DNA from: a virus
IMG/VR virus record: IMGVR_UViG_3300042463_000702
Coordinates: 1-33,012 of that record
Direction: 5' to 3' (one strand)
DNA: 33,012 nt
Shown here: positions 17,245 to 23,788 of the stretch, one piece after another
Position numbering within the stretch: the stretch's first letter is position 1
How the letters are laid out: each line of letters begins with the position of its first letter
Made by a program: the position numbers and the translations under genes
The notes under the pieces: generated by a model
The model's input: the letters and a program-made list of their open reading frames with translations, nothing else
Told to the model about the DNA's origin: nothing
Database searches by the model: none

Positions 17245-18319
17245 TCTAAGAAGAAGTAAGCGCACAGTTGGTAAAAGAATTGTGGACATTGACCGTCGTG
17301 TATCTAGACTGCAGCGCACCCCACCAGCACGAAGAATCGGGCGAGGCGTAATTGCAGCGTCAAACATTGCGCAAAATGCTGTAAGCTATCCGCAGATAGC
17401 TCCTGGAGTCATTACTGATATTTCAGGTGCGCAAGCTACCGCAGATGGAAAAAACACTATTTTTTATACTCCTAGTGTGCCAACCTCTACCAGAATCGAC
17501 GACATTTGGTTTGACACAGATGATGACCATAAGCTGTATCGTGCAAAGTCGGTAGGTGCAAATGCAATTGGCGTAGGTAAGTGGGAGCTGGCTGTAGTTA
17601 ACGCCAGCAACTTAACAGTTGGCGAGCTTGATGCTAACCGGGTACTTGTCTCAAACCTTGACGCCGGCAAAATTACTGTTGGAACTCTTAGCGGCCGTCG
17701 AGTTACTTGCACCGAAACGTTTGTAAGCGAGCTAGGCATTACAAGAACAAGCGTCGCAGAGCTGCTAGCAAACGGCTCAATAAGTTCAAACTATACGTAC
17801 GTTGACGGTGTCAATTCTTTAAACTACTATACCAATATCGTTCTTAATAAATTGACAGATCAAGGATCTATAACTTGTGAAGGAACTGCCACCACAAATA
17901 ATCCAGCAGAAGTAATGCAGACAAAAATACTGCCCGGGTACGTTTCAGTGGTGCAGCTATGGAACACCGTAGGCCGTACAATGACCCCCACTGGCGAGGG
18001 GCCTATATCGGACGCTAGACTTAAAGAGAATGTAGTTAATCTATCTGAGTCAGTAGACTTTACTGAAATTATTAACAATTTACGCCCAGTAGAGTTTAAC
18101 TTTATCAAAGACAAAAATAAAGAAGTGCAACATGGCTTTATAGCACAAGAGGTGTTTGATGTCTACCCAAGAGCCGCTATGCAAGGTGGTGAAGATCCGC
18201 AAGAAAAACCGTGGAGTGTATATTCATCGAATCTAATACCTGTTTTGGTTGGTGCACTGCAACAGGCTTTTGCTAAAATTAATGATCTTGAGACTCGTCT
18301 AGCGGCGCTTGAAAATTGA
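17234..18319 (+). CDS. Minor tail protein with C-terminal S74 intramolecular chaperone
   Basis: 361 residues. The N-terminus is basic, then comes a linker with the tail-protein phrase 'RIDDIWFDTDDDHKLYRAK', then a repetitive beta part ('NLTVGELDANRVLVSNLDAGKI'). Residues 259-361 form a peptidase S74 / intramolecular chaperone domain: 'ISDARLKENVVNL', 'LRPVEFNFI', 'HGFIAQEVFDVYP', and a C-terminal coiled coil ('LQQAFAKINDLETRLAALE'). In this family the domain trimerises the fibre and then cuts itself off in front of the Ser of SDxRLK, so the expected cleavage is I258|S259. The start is GTG 17234, overlapping the previous stop. It is the last gene of the tail block. Confidence 0.85.
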   Translation: MASNLRRSKRTVGKRIVDIDRRVSRLQRTPPARRIGRGVIAASNIAQNAVSYPQIAPGVITDISGAQATADGKNTIFYTPSVPTSTRIDDIWFDTDDDHKLYRAKSVGANAIGVGKWELAVVNASNLTVGELDANRVLVSNLDAGKITVGTLSGRRVTCTETFVSELGITRTSVAELLANGSISSNYTYVDGVNSLNYYTNIVLNKLTDQGSITCEGTATTNNPAEVMQTKILPGYVSVVQLWNTVGRTMTPTGEGPISDARLKENVVNLSESVDFTEIINNLRPVEFNFIKDKNKEVQHGFIAQEVFDVYPRAAMQGGEDPQEKPWSVYSSNLIPVLVGALQQAFAKINDLETRLAALEN

Positions 18320-18331
18320 CAGTTCTAAGGT

Positions 18332-18349
18332 AACCATTGAAAAACCATT
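18332..18349 (+). promoter_or_regulatory. Tandem AACCATT repeat, possible operator
   Basis: AACCATT at 18332-18338 and again at 18343-18349, 11 bases apart (one helical turn), just upstream of the extended -10 at 18353. This arrangement suits cooperative binding of a regulator, but two 7-mers can occur by chance. Confidence 0.3.
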
Positions 18350-18352
18350 CCG

Positions 18353-18361
18353 TGATACTAT
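18353..18361 (+). promoter_or_regulatory. Extended -10 promoter candidate at the tail/metabolism boundary
   Basis: TGATACTAT in the 78-base gap between the last tail gene and the first gene of the second block, 42 bases from TACTAT to ATG 18398. A TTGAAA lies at 18337 but only 13 bases away, so the TG extension is the main support. Confidence 0.45.
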
Positions 18362-18397
18362 TTATTAAAGCACAGATTTCGCAGAAATGACAGAAAC

Positions 18398-18868
18398 ATG
18401 ATTGAAGTAAAAGACGGCTCGAGAATTCTCAAGTTCAACGGCAAGCTGCTTGGCAAGTCCTCTTCCTGGCGCCGCGGCTCAAATCGTTGGATTGAATTTG
18501 AACTCTACAAGACAGACAACGGTTCATACGTTTTGTCTCGTGTAGGTGTATCAGTTATTTACCACGGCGGCGCGTGTCACCTGGTTAAGAGATATGGCTT
18601 ACAGGAAGTAAGCACTGATGACTTACGAGACGACGTAGTGCCTTGCGACGAGTGCCGTCCGTCTCTTGAGGCTGGGATGGTTTTCCCAGAAAAGTATCGC
18701 TACTGGGCGCAAGTAAGCGAAGACCCGAACGCTGTGCTTGAAGCTCTCTACAAGTATGACAACGGCGGCGCTCGCTATTTGACACACGTTGCTCAAAGAC
18801 TTCTCGAAGAATCATCTGAAACTGACAAAGGCATCGAGTCAGTTTACAGAATTGAAATGATCCCCTGA
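18398..18868 (+). CDS. Conserved phage protein with possible zinc site, function unknown
   Basis: 156 residues. I recall similar proteins in actinophages, without a function. The N-terminal half is beta-rich ('RWIEFELYKTDNGSYVLSRVG'). In the middle is a possible metal site, with H56, C60-H61 and then C83-x2-C86 in 'VPCDECRPS'. The C-terminus is helical ('YLTHVAQRLLEESSE'). It is the first gene after the tail block and has its own promoter candidate, so it may be expressed apart from the tail genes. The clear next start is 32 bases downstream. Confidence 0.7.
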   Translation: MIEVKDGSRILKFNGKLLGKSSSWRRGSNRWIEFELYKTDNGSYVLSRVGVSVIYHGGACHLVKRYGLQEVSTDDLRDDVVPCDECRPSLEAGMVFPEKYRYWAQVSEDPNAVLEALYKYDNGGARYLTHVAQRLLEESSETDKGIESVYRIEMIP

Positions 18869-18874
18869 TATAAT
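18866..18874 (+). promoter_or_regulatory. Extended -10 promoter with consensus TATAAT
   Basis: TGATATAAT is a perfect extended -10. It overlaps the TGA stop of the previous gene, and ATG 18901 follows 32 bases after the start of TATAAT. AACGAC (18895-18900) directly precedes the start codon, so no classic Shine-Dalgarno is obvious. It would drive the nucleotide metabolism operon. Confidence 0.55.
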
Positions 18875-18900
18875 TAATCTCTAACAGAAAGACGAACGAC

Positions 18901-19884
18901 ATGTTTATCGCTATTGAAGGCTCCGACGGTGCTGGTAAAAGCTCATTGATTGAGGCGATCAAGACTGAGCTGTCTACTCAGCAGCCAGATCTCCAGATTA
19001 CTGATCATCACAAGAGCAGACCGCCCGAGGAAACTCGCGAGTGTCTTCTTTACGAATACGCAACAAGTCTCGAAAACACAGATCTTTATACGTCAACGCA
19101 CATAGCAGACCGCTGGCATTGGGGCGAAAGAACCTATGCACCTATCAAGCGTCCTCACACTAATACCGACGGCTATGGCCTTCTCGGTAAGGCAGGCTGG
19201 CGCTGGGTAGAACTGTTTATGCAGTCACGCGGAATGGCTCAGTTTTTGTTATTCCAAAAGCTCGATGTAATCCGTGAGCGCGTCACAGAACGTGGCGATG
19301 ACTACATTGATTCGTCAGAACTTGAGGCAATTTACAATGCGTATGTAGAAACATCTCAGGTTGCTATTCTGGCTGAGACAATTATGCCTGGCAACACCGG
19401 TCTTGATAGTCTTCCGCAATTTGCGCGCCATATTATTGATGTAGCACGCGTGGCAGCCAAACGTGCCGAGTTCCTTCGGGCGTATCCGAACTACATTGGC
19501 TCAGCACGACCGCAGCTCTTGATTGTAGGCGATGACAGAAGCGGTCACAATGAGTTCGCCAGCGCAACTAACCTGCCATTTGTGCCTACGGCCGAAAGTG
19601 ATGCCGAGTTTCTTCTGAACTCTCTACCTGAAAATCTTTGGAAGCACGTCGGAATTGTCAGTACGAATGGTACTAGTGCAGATGAGCTATCAAATCTGCA
19701 TAAGCAACTTGGCCGCCCAATGATTGCAGCTCTTGGCATTAAGGCAGAACGTCTCATTCTAAAAACTACAATCTACGTAAACGATTACGTCGGAATTCGC
19801 GACCCGCAGTACGTGTGGAGCGACGCGCGTAATGAATATGGTTTACAGCTTCAGGAAATCAGCAAGAGAAAGAATACCAAATGA
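18901..19884 (+). CDS. Thymidylate/deoxynucleotide kinase fused to a UDG-like C-terminal domain
   Basis: 327 residues. Residues 1-195 are a P-loop nucleoside monophosphate kinase of the thymidylate kinase type. The Walker A is 'EGSDGAGKSSL' (K13), 'DRWHWGERTY' (70-79) is the DR substrate motif, and 'RVTERGDDYID' is lid-like. It should phosphorylate a dNMP to dNDP. Residues about 200-320 are an extra domain: 'PQLLIVGDDRSGHNE', 'GIVSTNGT', 'LGRPMIAALGIKAERLI' and 'DPQYVWSD'. This order resembles the uracil-DNA-glycosylase superfamily fold (a GxxPG-like loop early, a HPS-like loop late), but the key residues are changed, so a glycosylase activity is only a guess. The gene overlaps the TS-fold gene by 4 bases. 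Confidence 0.75.
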   Translation: MFIAIEGSDGAGKSSLIEAIKTELSTQQPDLQITDHHKSRPPEETRECLLYEYATSLENTDLYTSTHIADRWHWGERTYAPIKRPHTNTDGYGLLGKAGWRWVELFMQSRGMAQFLLFQKLDVIRERVTERGDDYIDSSELEAIYNAYVETSQVAILAETIMPGNTGLDSLPQFARHIIDVARVAAKRAEFLRAYPNYIGSARPQLLIVGDDRSGHNEFASATNLPFVPTAESDAEFLLNSLPENLWKHVGIVSTNGTSADELSNLHKQLGRPMIAALGIKAERLILKTTIYVNDYVGIRDPQYVWSDARNEYGLQLQEISKRKNTK

Positions 19885-20738
19885 GTGCATCTGCAATCGA
19901 AATCGAGAATGGTGTCAACGGGTACGTAGACCTTGTTCAGTATGTTCTAAATAATGGCGAAGAGGCTGCTCCTCGCGGCATGAAGACACGCGAAATTGAA
20001 GATGCGGTTATTCATATTGAAGATGTGTATCACACGCTGCCTTTAAAGGTTGGTCGTGGCACTGTCCCTGGCATCGGCGCAGTTGAAGCTTGCCAGCTTC
20101 TGTCTGGTACAAGTTTCCCTAAGACTGTTATTGCTGTCGGCCCTCAGTTTAAGAACTACACAGAAGACAATGGCGTATTCCATGGCGCGTACGGGTTGCG
20201 CACAAATGGCCAATATGACGCAGTCATTGACAAGCTCAAAAATGACTCCGACTCACGGCAGGCCGTTGTAACAATTTGGAATCCAGAGTACGACAATCAG
20301 CCAAGCAAGCGCGACTACCCTTGCACTGTTCTTCATCAGTTCCGTATTCGCAACAACAAGCTCAACATGAGTGTCTACATGCGGTCAAACGATGTGTGGC
20401 TTGGCGCAGCATACGACTTCTTTCAGTTTACTCAAGTACAGATTGCATTGGCATCAGTTCTTGGCATCGAGCCTGGTAAGTACGCCCACCACGCTGGTTC
20501 ACTTCATATCTACGAGCAACATTATGAAGCAGCTGAGAAGCTCACAAAGACCAATGAACTTGTCGACATCCCAAGCATTACCGGTGCAACATGGCTTGAT
20601 GTTAAGGCGTCTGCAATGGCAGCTATCAACGCCGTCGATAACGGTACGATTCTTCCACGACTCAATGACGCAGAGGCATGGCACGCCAATGCTATGATTA
20701 CTGCGATTGAGAAGAACAAAAACAAGAAGGTAGACTAA
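19881..20738 (+). CDS. Thymidylate-synthase-fold enzyme, candidate dCMP hydroxymethylase
   Basis: 285 residues. The TS catalytic set is visible: R126 ('DSRQAVV'), the nucleophile C148 ('DYPCTVLHQF'), R168-S169 and D171 ('YMRSNDVWLG'), H209 and Y211 ('SLHIYEQHYE'), and E69. Where thymidylate synthase has Asn in 'PFNIASY' (E. coli N177), this protein has D179 in 'AAYDFFQF'. In T4 dCMP hydroxymethylase and CMP hydroxymethylases of the MilA type this residue is Asp and selects cytosine over uracil. The substrate is therefore more likely dCMP than dUMP, although some phage proteins labelled thymidylate synthase also have Asp. It lies between the kinase and dCMP deaminase genes. Confidence 0.78.
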   Translation: MSASAIEIENGVNGYVDLVQYVLNNGEEAAPRGMKTREIEDAVIHIEDVYHTLPLKVGRGTVPGIGAVEACQLLSGTSFPKTVIAVGPQFKNYTEDNGVFHGAYGLRTNGQYDAVIDKLKNDSDSRQAVVTIWNPEYDNQPSKRDYPCTVLHQFRIRNNKLNMSVYMRSNDVWLGAAYDFFQFTQVQIALASVLGIEPGKYAHHAGSLHIYEQHYEAAEKLTKTNELVDIPSITGATWLDVKASAMAAINAVDNGTILPRLNDAEAWHANAMITAIEKNKNKKVD

Positions 20739-20926
20739 TGAGTGATTTTGACTTTGAAGAATCATCACCGCTGAAGGCAGCTTCTGTTGCAATGCACGAA
20801 TTGTACTCAACACTCAAGGATGCTGGTTTTTCACGACGCGACTCGTTAGAATTAGTTGCAAAGATCCTTACAGGCAGCATCTCAGATGCAATTGCAAACC
20901 AACAACAACAAGAAGACGATGAATGA
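20738..20926 (+). CDS. Small acidic hypothetical protein
   Basis: 62 residues with no recognised family. It has an acidic N-terminus, one probable amphipathic helix pair ('AASVAMHELYSTLKDAGFSRR', 'LELVAKILTGSISDAI') and a Gln/Asp/Glu tail. It starts on the TAATG overlap with the TS-fold gene and ends in an overlap with the deaminase gene, so it is a co-translated member of the nucleotide operon. Confidence 0.65.
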   Translation: MSDFDFEESSPLKAASVAMHELYSTLKDAGFSRRDSLELVAKILTGSISDAIANQQQQEDDE

Positions 20927-21408
20927 CAGATACCAGACCATCTTGGGCTGAAACGTGGCTAGCTGTAGCCGAAACAATTGCTAGAAGATCGCGATGCTCA
21001 CGGGCACAGATGGGCGCAGTAATTGTCTCTAAAGACAATCATGTTGTAGCAACTGGCTACAATGGCCCAGCTGCTGATTGGCCAGAGCAAGGCGAGTGCA
21101 TGAATTGGTGCGAGCGAGCCCAAGGCAAAACAGCTCTTGATAATCTCTATGACGGCTGCCCAGCAATTCATGCTGAAGCAAATGCACTTTTATACGTTGA
21201 TAGATCGCGCAGTCTTGGCGGAACTATTTACATTGTCAGTGCACCGTGTATGCAGTGCGCCAAGCTAATCTCAAACTCAGGCATCGCTCATGTAGTCTGC
21301 AGATTAAAGAAAGCTGACATGCACCGAGACCCATACGGTGTGATAGAATACCTAATCCGATGCGGTATCGAAGTGACAACAATTAAGGACAAAGATGTCG
21401 ACAACTGA
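20923..21408 (+). CDS. Deoxycytidylate (dCMP) deaminase
   Basis: 161 residues. The zinc-dependent deaminase motifs are complete: 'CPAIHAEANAL' (H83, E85) and 'SAPCMQCAK' (C109, C112). 'GAVIVSKDNHVVATGYNGPAA' is the usual dCMP deaminase start. It converts dCMP to dUMP, feeding thymidylate synthesis, and in phages is often regulated by dCTP/dTTP. An insert between 'GYNGP' and 'HAE' with C59 and C63 could hold an extra zinc, as in the T4 enzyme. It overlaps the polymerase gene by 14 bases. Confidence 0.9.
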   Translation: MTDTRPSWAETWLAVAETIARRSRCSRAQMGAVIVSKDNHVVATGYNGPAADWPEQGECMNWCERAQGKTALDNLYDGCPAIHAEANALLYVDRSRSLGGTIYIVSAPCMQCAKLISNSGIAHVVCRLKKADMHRDPYGVIEYLIRCGIEVTTIKDKDVDN

Positions 21409-23218
21409 TTTATCAAGTGTTCAACTACATTTAGTTGATAACGCTCAAAAAGCAACTGAGTTTCTTGCATGGCTAAGCGAACGCCGTCCGCATAACGCTC
21501 TTGCAGTAGACACTGAAACTGGTGAGCTCTCAGGCAACCCACGTACAGACGCTTTTTCTCCGTGGCATGGGCGCCTTCGTCTTGTGCAGGTTGGTGATGG
21601 CCAGCAGGGTTGGTCAATCCCATGGGACGAATGGAAAGGTGTCTTCTACGAAGGCATGGACAAGTTTGACGGCCCAATCATTTGTCATAACATTGCGTTT
21701 GAAGCCCGCTGGTTTGCTGTTCAATCTCGATGGGAATTGCCATGGCATCGCGCACACGACACAATGATTATGGCGCACATTATTGATCCGCTTGGTTCCG
21801 GCGCGTTAAAGCGTCTTGCTGCGTTGAATATTGACAGCCGCGCTGTTGCATTGCAAGACACACTTGATACTGAACTTGCTAAGAATGGTTGGACATGGGG
21901 AACTGTTCCTGTGAACTTTCAGCCGTATTGGTCATACGGCGCGCTTGACTGCGTGTTAACCACTCGCTTGTGGGAAATGTTCTACAAGAAGTGCGGACCC
22001 GATGGCCCATACAATCGCCCATACGAACTCGAGATGGCAACACGCAGGATCGTTACTCGCATGGAACTAAATGGCGCACGAGTAGATCTTGACTACTCGA
22101 GGAGAAAGTTTGACGAGCTATCCGCGTACACAGAATCTGTAAAAGTCTGGGCAAGACAGAAGTATGGCGGAACTTCAATTACAAGTAATCAACAACTTGT
22201 GCGTTTGTTTGAAAGTCTTGGTGCGGAGATTACAGACTTCACTCCTTCTGGTCAAAAGTCATGCACAAAAGATCAGCTCAAAAAACTTCTTCTTGCTGAG
22301 AATAAGGAAGTTGCAAACCTTGCCGATACTGTTCTCAAGCAGCGCAAGGCGGACAAGCTTGCCAACACGTACTTCTCTAACTTCTTGACTGAGTCTATTG
22401 ACGGTGTTGTTCATCCGTCAGTTCGTACACTCGGTGCGCGAACATCTCGTATGTCTATTACAAACCCAGCACTTCAAACATTGCCTAAGGGTGATGATGT
22501 TGTGCGTCGCGCTTTCATTCCCAAGGATGAGAATCATGTCATTGTAACAAGTGACCTTGACCAGGTTGAGTTCCGCATGTTCGCAAGCTTGTCACAAGAT
22601 GAAAACCTTGTCAACATGTTTAACCTTGCTGACTCGACAGGGTCTGACCCATTCACTGAGATTGGTCGTGAAGTTTACAATGACCCGTCAATGTCAAAGT
22701 CTGACAAACGCCGTGGTCTTATCAAGAGTATGATTTACGGTCGCCTCTACGGTGCTGGAGTGGCTAAGCAGGCGCTTACCGCTGGTGTTCATGAGGTACA
22801 AATGAAACAGACATCGGACGCATTCGATGGTCGTTTCCCTGGAATGTCACACTTCCAACGCCAAATTGAAGACATTGGTATGCGCCGATTCAAAGGCGAA
22901 GGTCAGGGCTACGTCTACACATGGACTGGTCGTCGCATTCCTTGCGATGATAACCGAGTATACACGCTGGTGAATTACCTAATTCAAGGTGGAGCAGCTG
23001 AGGTGTTCAAGAGCAACCTTGTAAAGCTTGATCAAGCAGATTTGACAGAGTTACTCATCGTGCCAGTGCATGACGAAATTGTTCTTAACGCGCCGCGTAA
23101 AGATGCTGAAGAAATCATGCGTACTGTCAAGGAATGTATGACAACAACCGAAGGCTGGGCAGTTCCGCTTACCTCTGGAGTCGATGGTCCAATGGAGACC
23201 TGGGGAGATAAGTACTAA
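21395..23218 (+). CDS. polA: DNA polymerase I (family A) with 3'-5' exonuclease
   Basis: 607 residues, a short phage form without the 5'-3' nuclease domain. Exonuclease residues are D39/E41 ('AVDTETGE'), D122 ('HDTMIMAH') and the YxxxD of 'YGALD' (Y181, D185). Polymerase motif A is 'SDLDQVEFRMFA' (D387). Motif B is 'RRGLIKSMIYGRLYGAG' with R440, K444, Y448 and Y452. Motif C is 'VPVHDEIV' (D560-E561). Position 448 equals E. coli F762 and is Tyr, as in T7 polymerase. A Tyr or Phe there has been associated with virulent lifestyles in viral surveys. It is the main replicative polymerase of this phage. Confidence 0.93.
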   Translation: MSTTDLSSVQLHLVDNAQKATEFLAWLSERRPHNALAVDTETGELSGNPRTDAFSPWHGRLRLVQVGDGQQGWSIPWDEWKGVFYEGMDKFDGPIICHNIAFEARWFAVQSRWELPWHRAHDTMIMAHIIDPLGSGALKRLAALNIDSRAVALQDTLDTELAKNGWTWGTVPVNFQPYWSYGALDCVLTTRLWEMFYKKCGPDGPYNRPYELEMATRRIVTRMELNGARVDLDYSRRKFDELSAYTESVKVWARQKYGGTSITSNQQLVRLFESLGAEITDFTPSGQKSCTKDQLKKLLLAENKEVANLADTVLKQRKADKLANTYFSNFLTESIDGVVHPSVRTLGARTSRMSITNPALQTLPKGDDVVRRAFIPKDENHVIVTSDLDQVEFRMFASLSQDENLVNMFNLADSTGSDPFTEIGREVYNDPSMSKSDKRRGLIKSMIYGRLYGAGVAKQALTAGVHEVQMKQTSDAFDGRFPGMSHFQRQIEDIGMRRFKGEGQGYVYTWTGRRIPCDDNRVYTLVNYLIQGGAAEVFKSNLVKLDQADLTELLIVPVHDEIVLNAPRKDAEEIMRTVKECMTTTEGWAVPLTSGVDGPMETWGDKY

Positions 23219-23691
23219 TGAAGCGCATTATTCTTGCAGTTGATCCTGGCAAAGCCACTGGTATTTCGTGCTTTGGCTGGGACAGTAAGGCTGGCGAAGA
23301 GCCTCACATGATTATGGCGGGAGAGTATCAGCCCAATGAGTTTGCTGCTCCTATTCGTCAAATTATTGCAAGTGCTCAAGAAGAGCAAGTGCATATTGAG
23401 ATTGTTTGCGAACGCTTTACAATTAACGCACAAACAGTTCGTAACACGCAGGCACCGTACTCTCTTGAACAGATTGGCGTTCTCAAGCAAATTATGCGTG
23501 ACTACGGCATTGATGAAAACCTTTTAAAGTTTCAAAGCCCTGCTGATGCTAAGCGCATGTTCCCTAATGAAGGAATTAAGAAGCTTGGGTACTGGCATAA
23601 AGGTGGAGAAGGCCACGCTATTGATGCAATCCGCCATGGATTACTGCACCTAGCAAAAAATGGCTGGACACCTTTAAGGTTGCTACAATAA
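23218..23691 (+). CDS. RuvC-like Holliday junction resolvase
   Basis: 157 residues with an RNase H-like fold. 'LAVDPGKATGISCF' (D9) is the first acidic strand, 'IEIVCERF' (E65) the second and 'GGEGHAIDAIRHGL' (D136) the last. These three acidic residues form the usual metal site. It starts at a TAATG overlap with the polymerase gene. Its likely role is cutting branched recombination or replication intermediates before packaging. It is the last gene before a strong hairpin and a new promoter. Confidence 0.8.
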   Translation: MKRIILAVDPGKATGISCFGWDSKAGEEPHMIMAGEYQPNEFAAPIRQIIASAQEEQVHIEIVCERFTINAQTVRNTQAPYSLEQIGVLKQIMRDYGIDENLLKFQSPADAKRMFPNEGIKKLGYWHKGGEGHAIDAIRHGLLHLAKNGWTPLRLLQ

Positions 23692-23703
23692 AACTTCTAA
23701 AAG

Positions 23704-23748
23704 ATACTAAGAAAAAACTTCTGCAGTTGTAGTTTTTCTGCTTAGTAT
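23704..23748 (+). terminator. A/T-rich hairpin after the resolvase gene, probable terminator or operator
   Basis: ATACTAAG (23704-23711) pairs with CTTAGTAT (23741-23748), and AAAAACT (23713-23719) pairs with AGTTTTT (23731-23737). The internal loop is 1 base against 3 and the hairpin loop is 11 bases. The stem is long (15 pairs) but poor in G/C, and no U tract follows. It may end transcription weakly, protect RNA or bind a protein. It sits between two operons. Confidence 0.5.
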
Positions 23749-23749
23749 A

Positions 23750-23758
23750 TGGTATAGT
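23750..23758 (+). promoter_or_regulatory. Extended -10 promoter before the helicase gene
   Basis: TGGTATAGT begins 2 bases after the hairpin ends. TATAGT to ATG 23789 is 36 bases. The -10 lies in a small palindrome, GGTAT-AGTG-ATACC (23751-23764). AACGAC (23771-23776) and an AGAGG ribosome site follow. Confidence 0.5.
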
Positions 23759-23788
23759 GATACCCAACGGAACGACAAAGAGGTAAGA

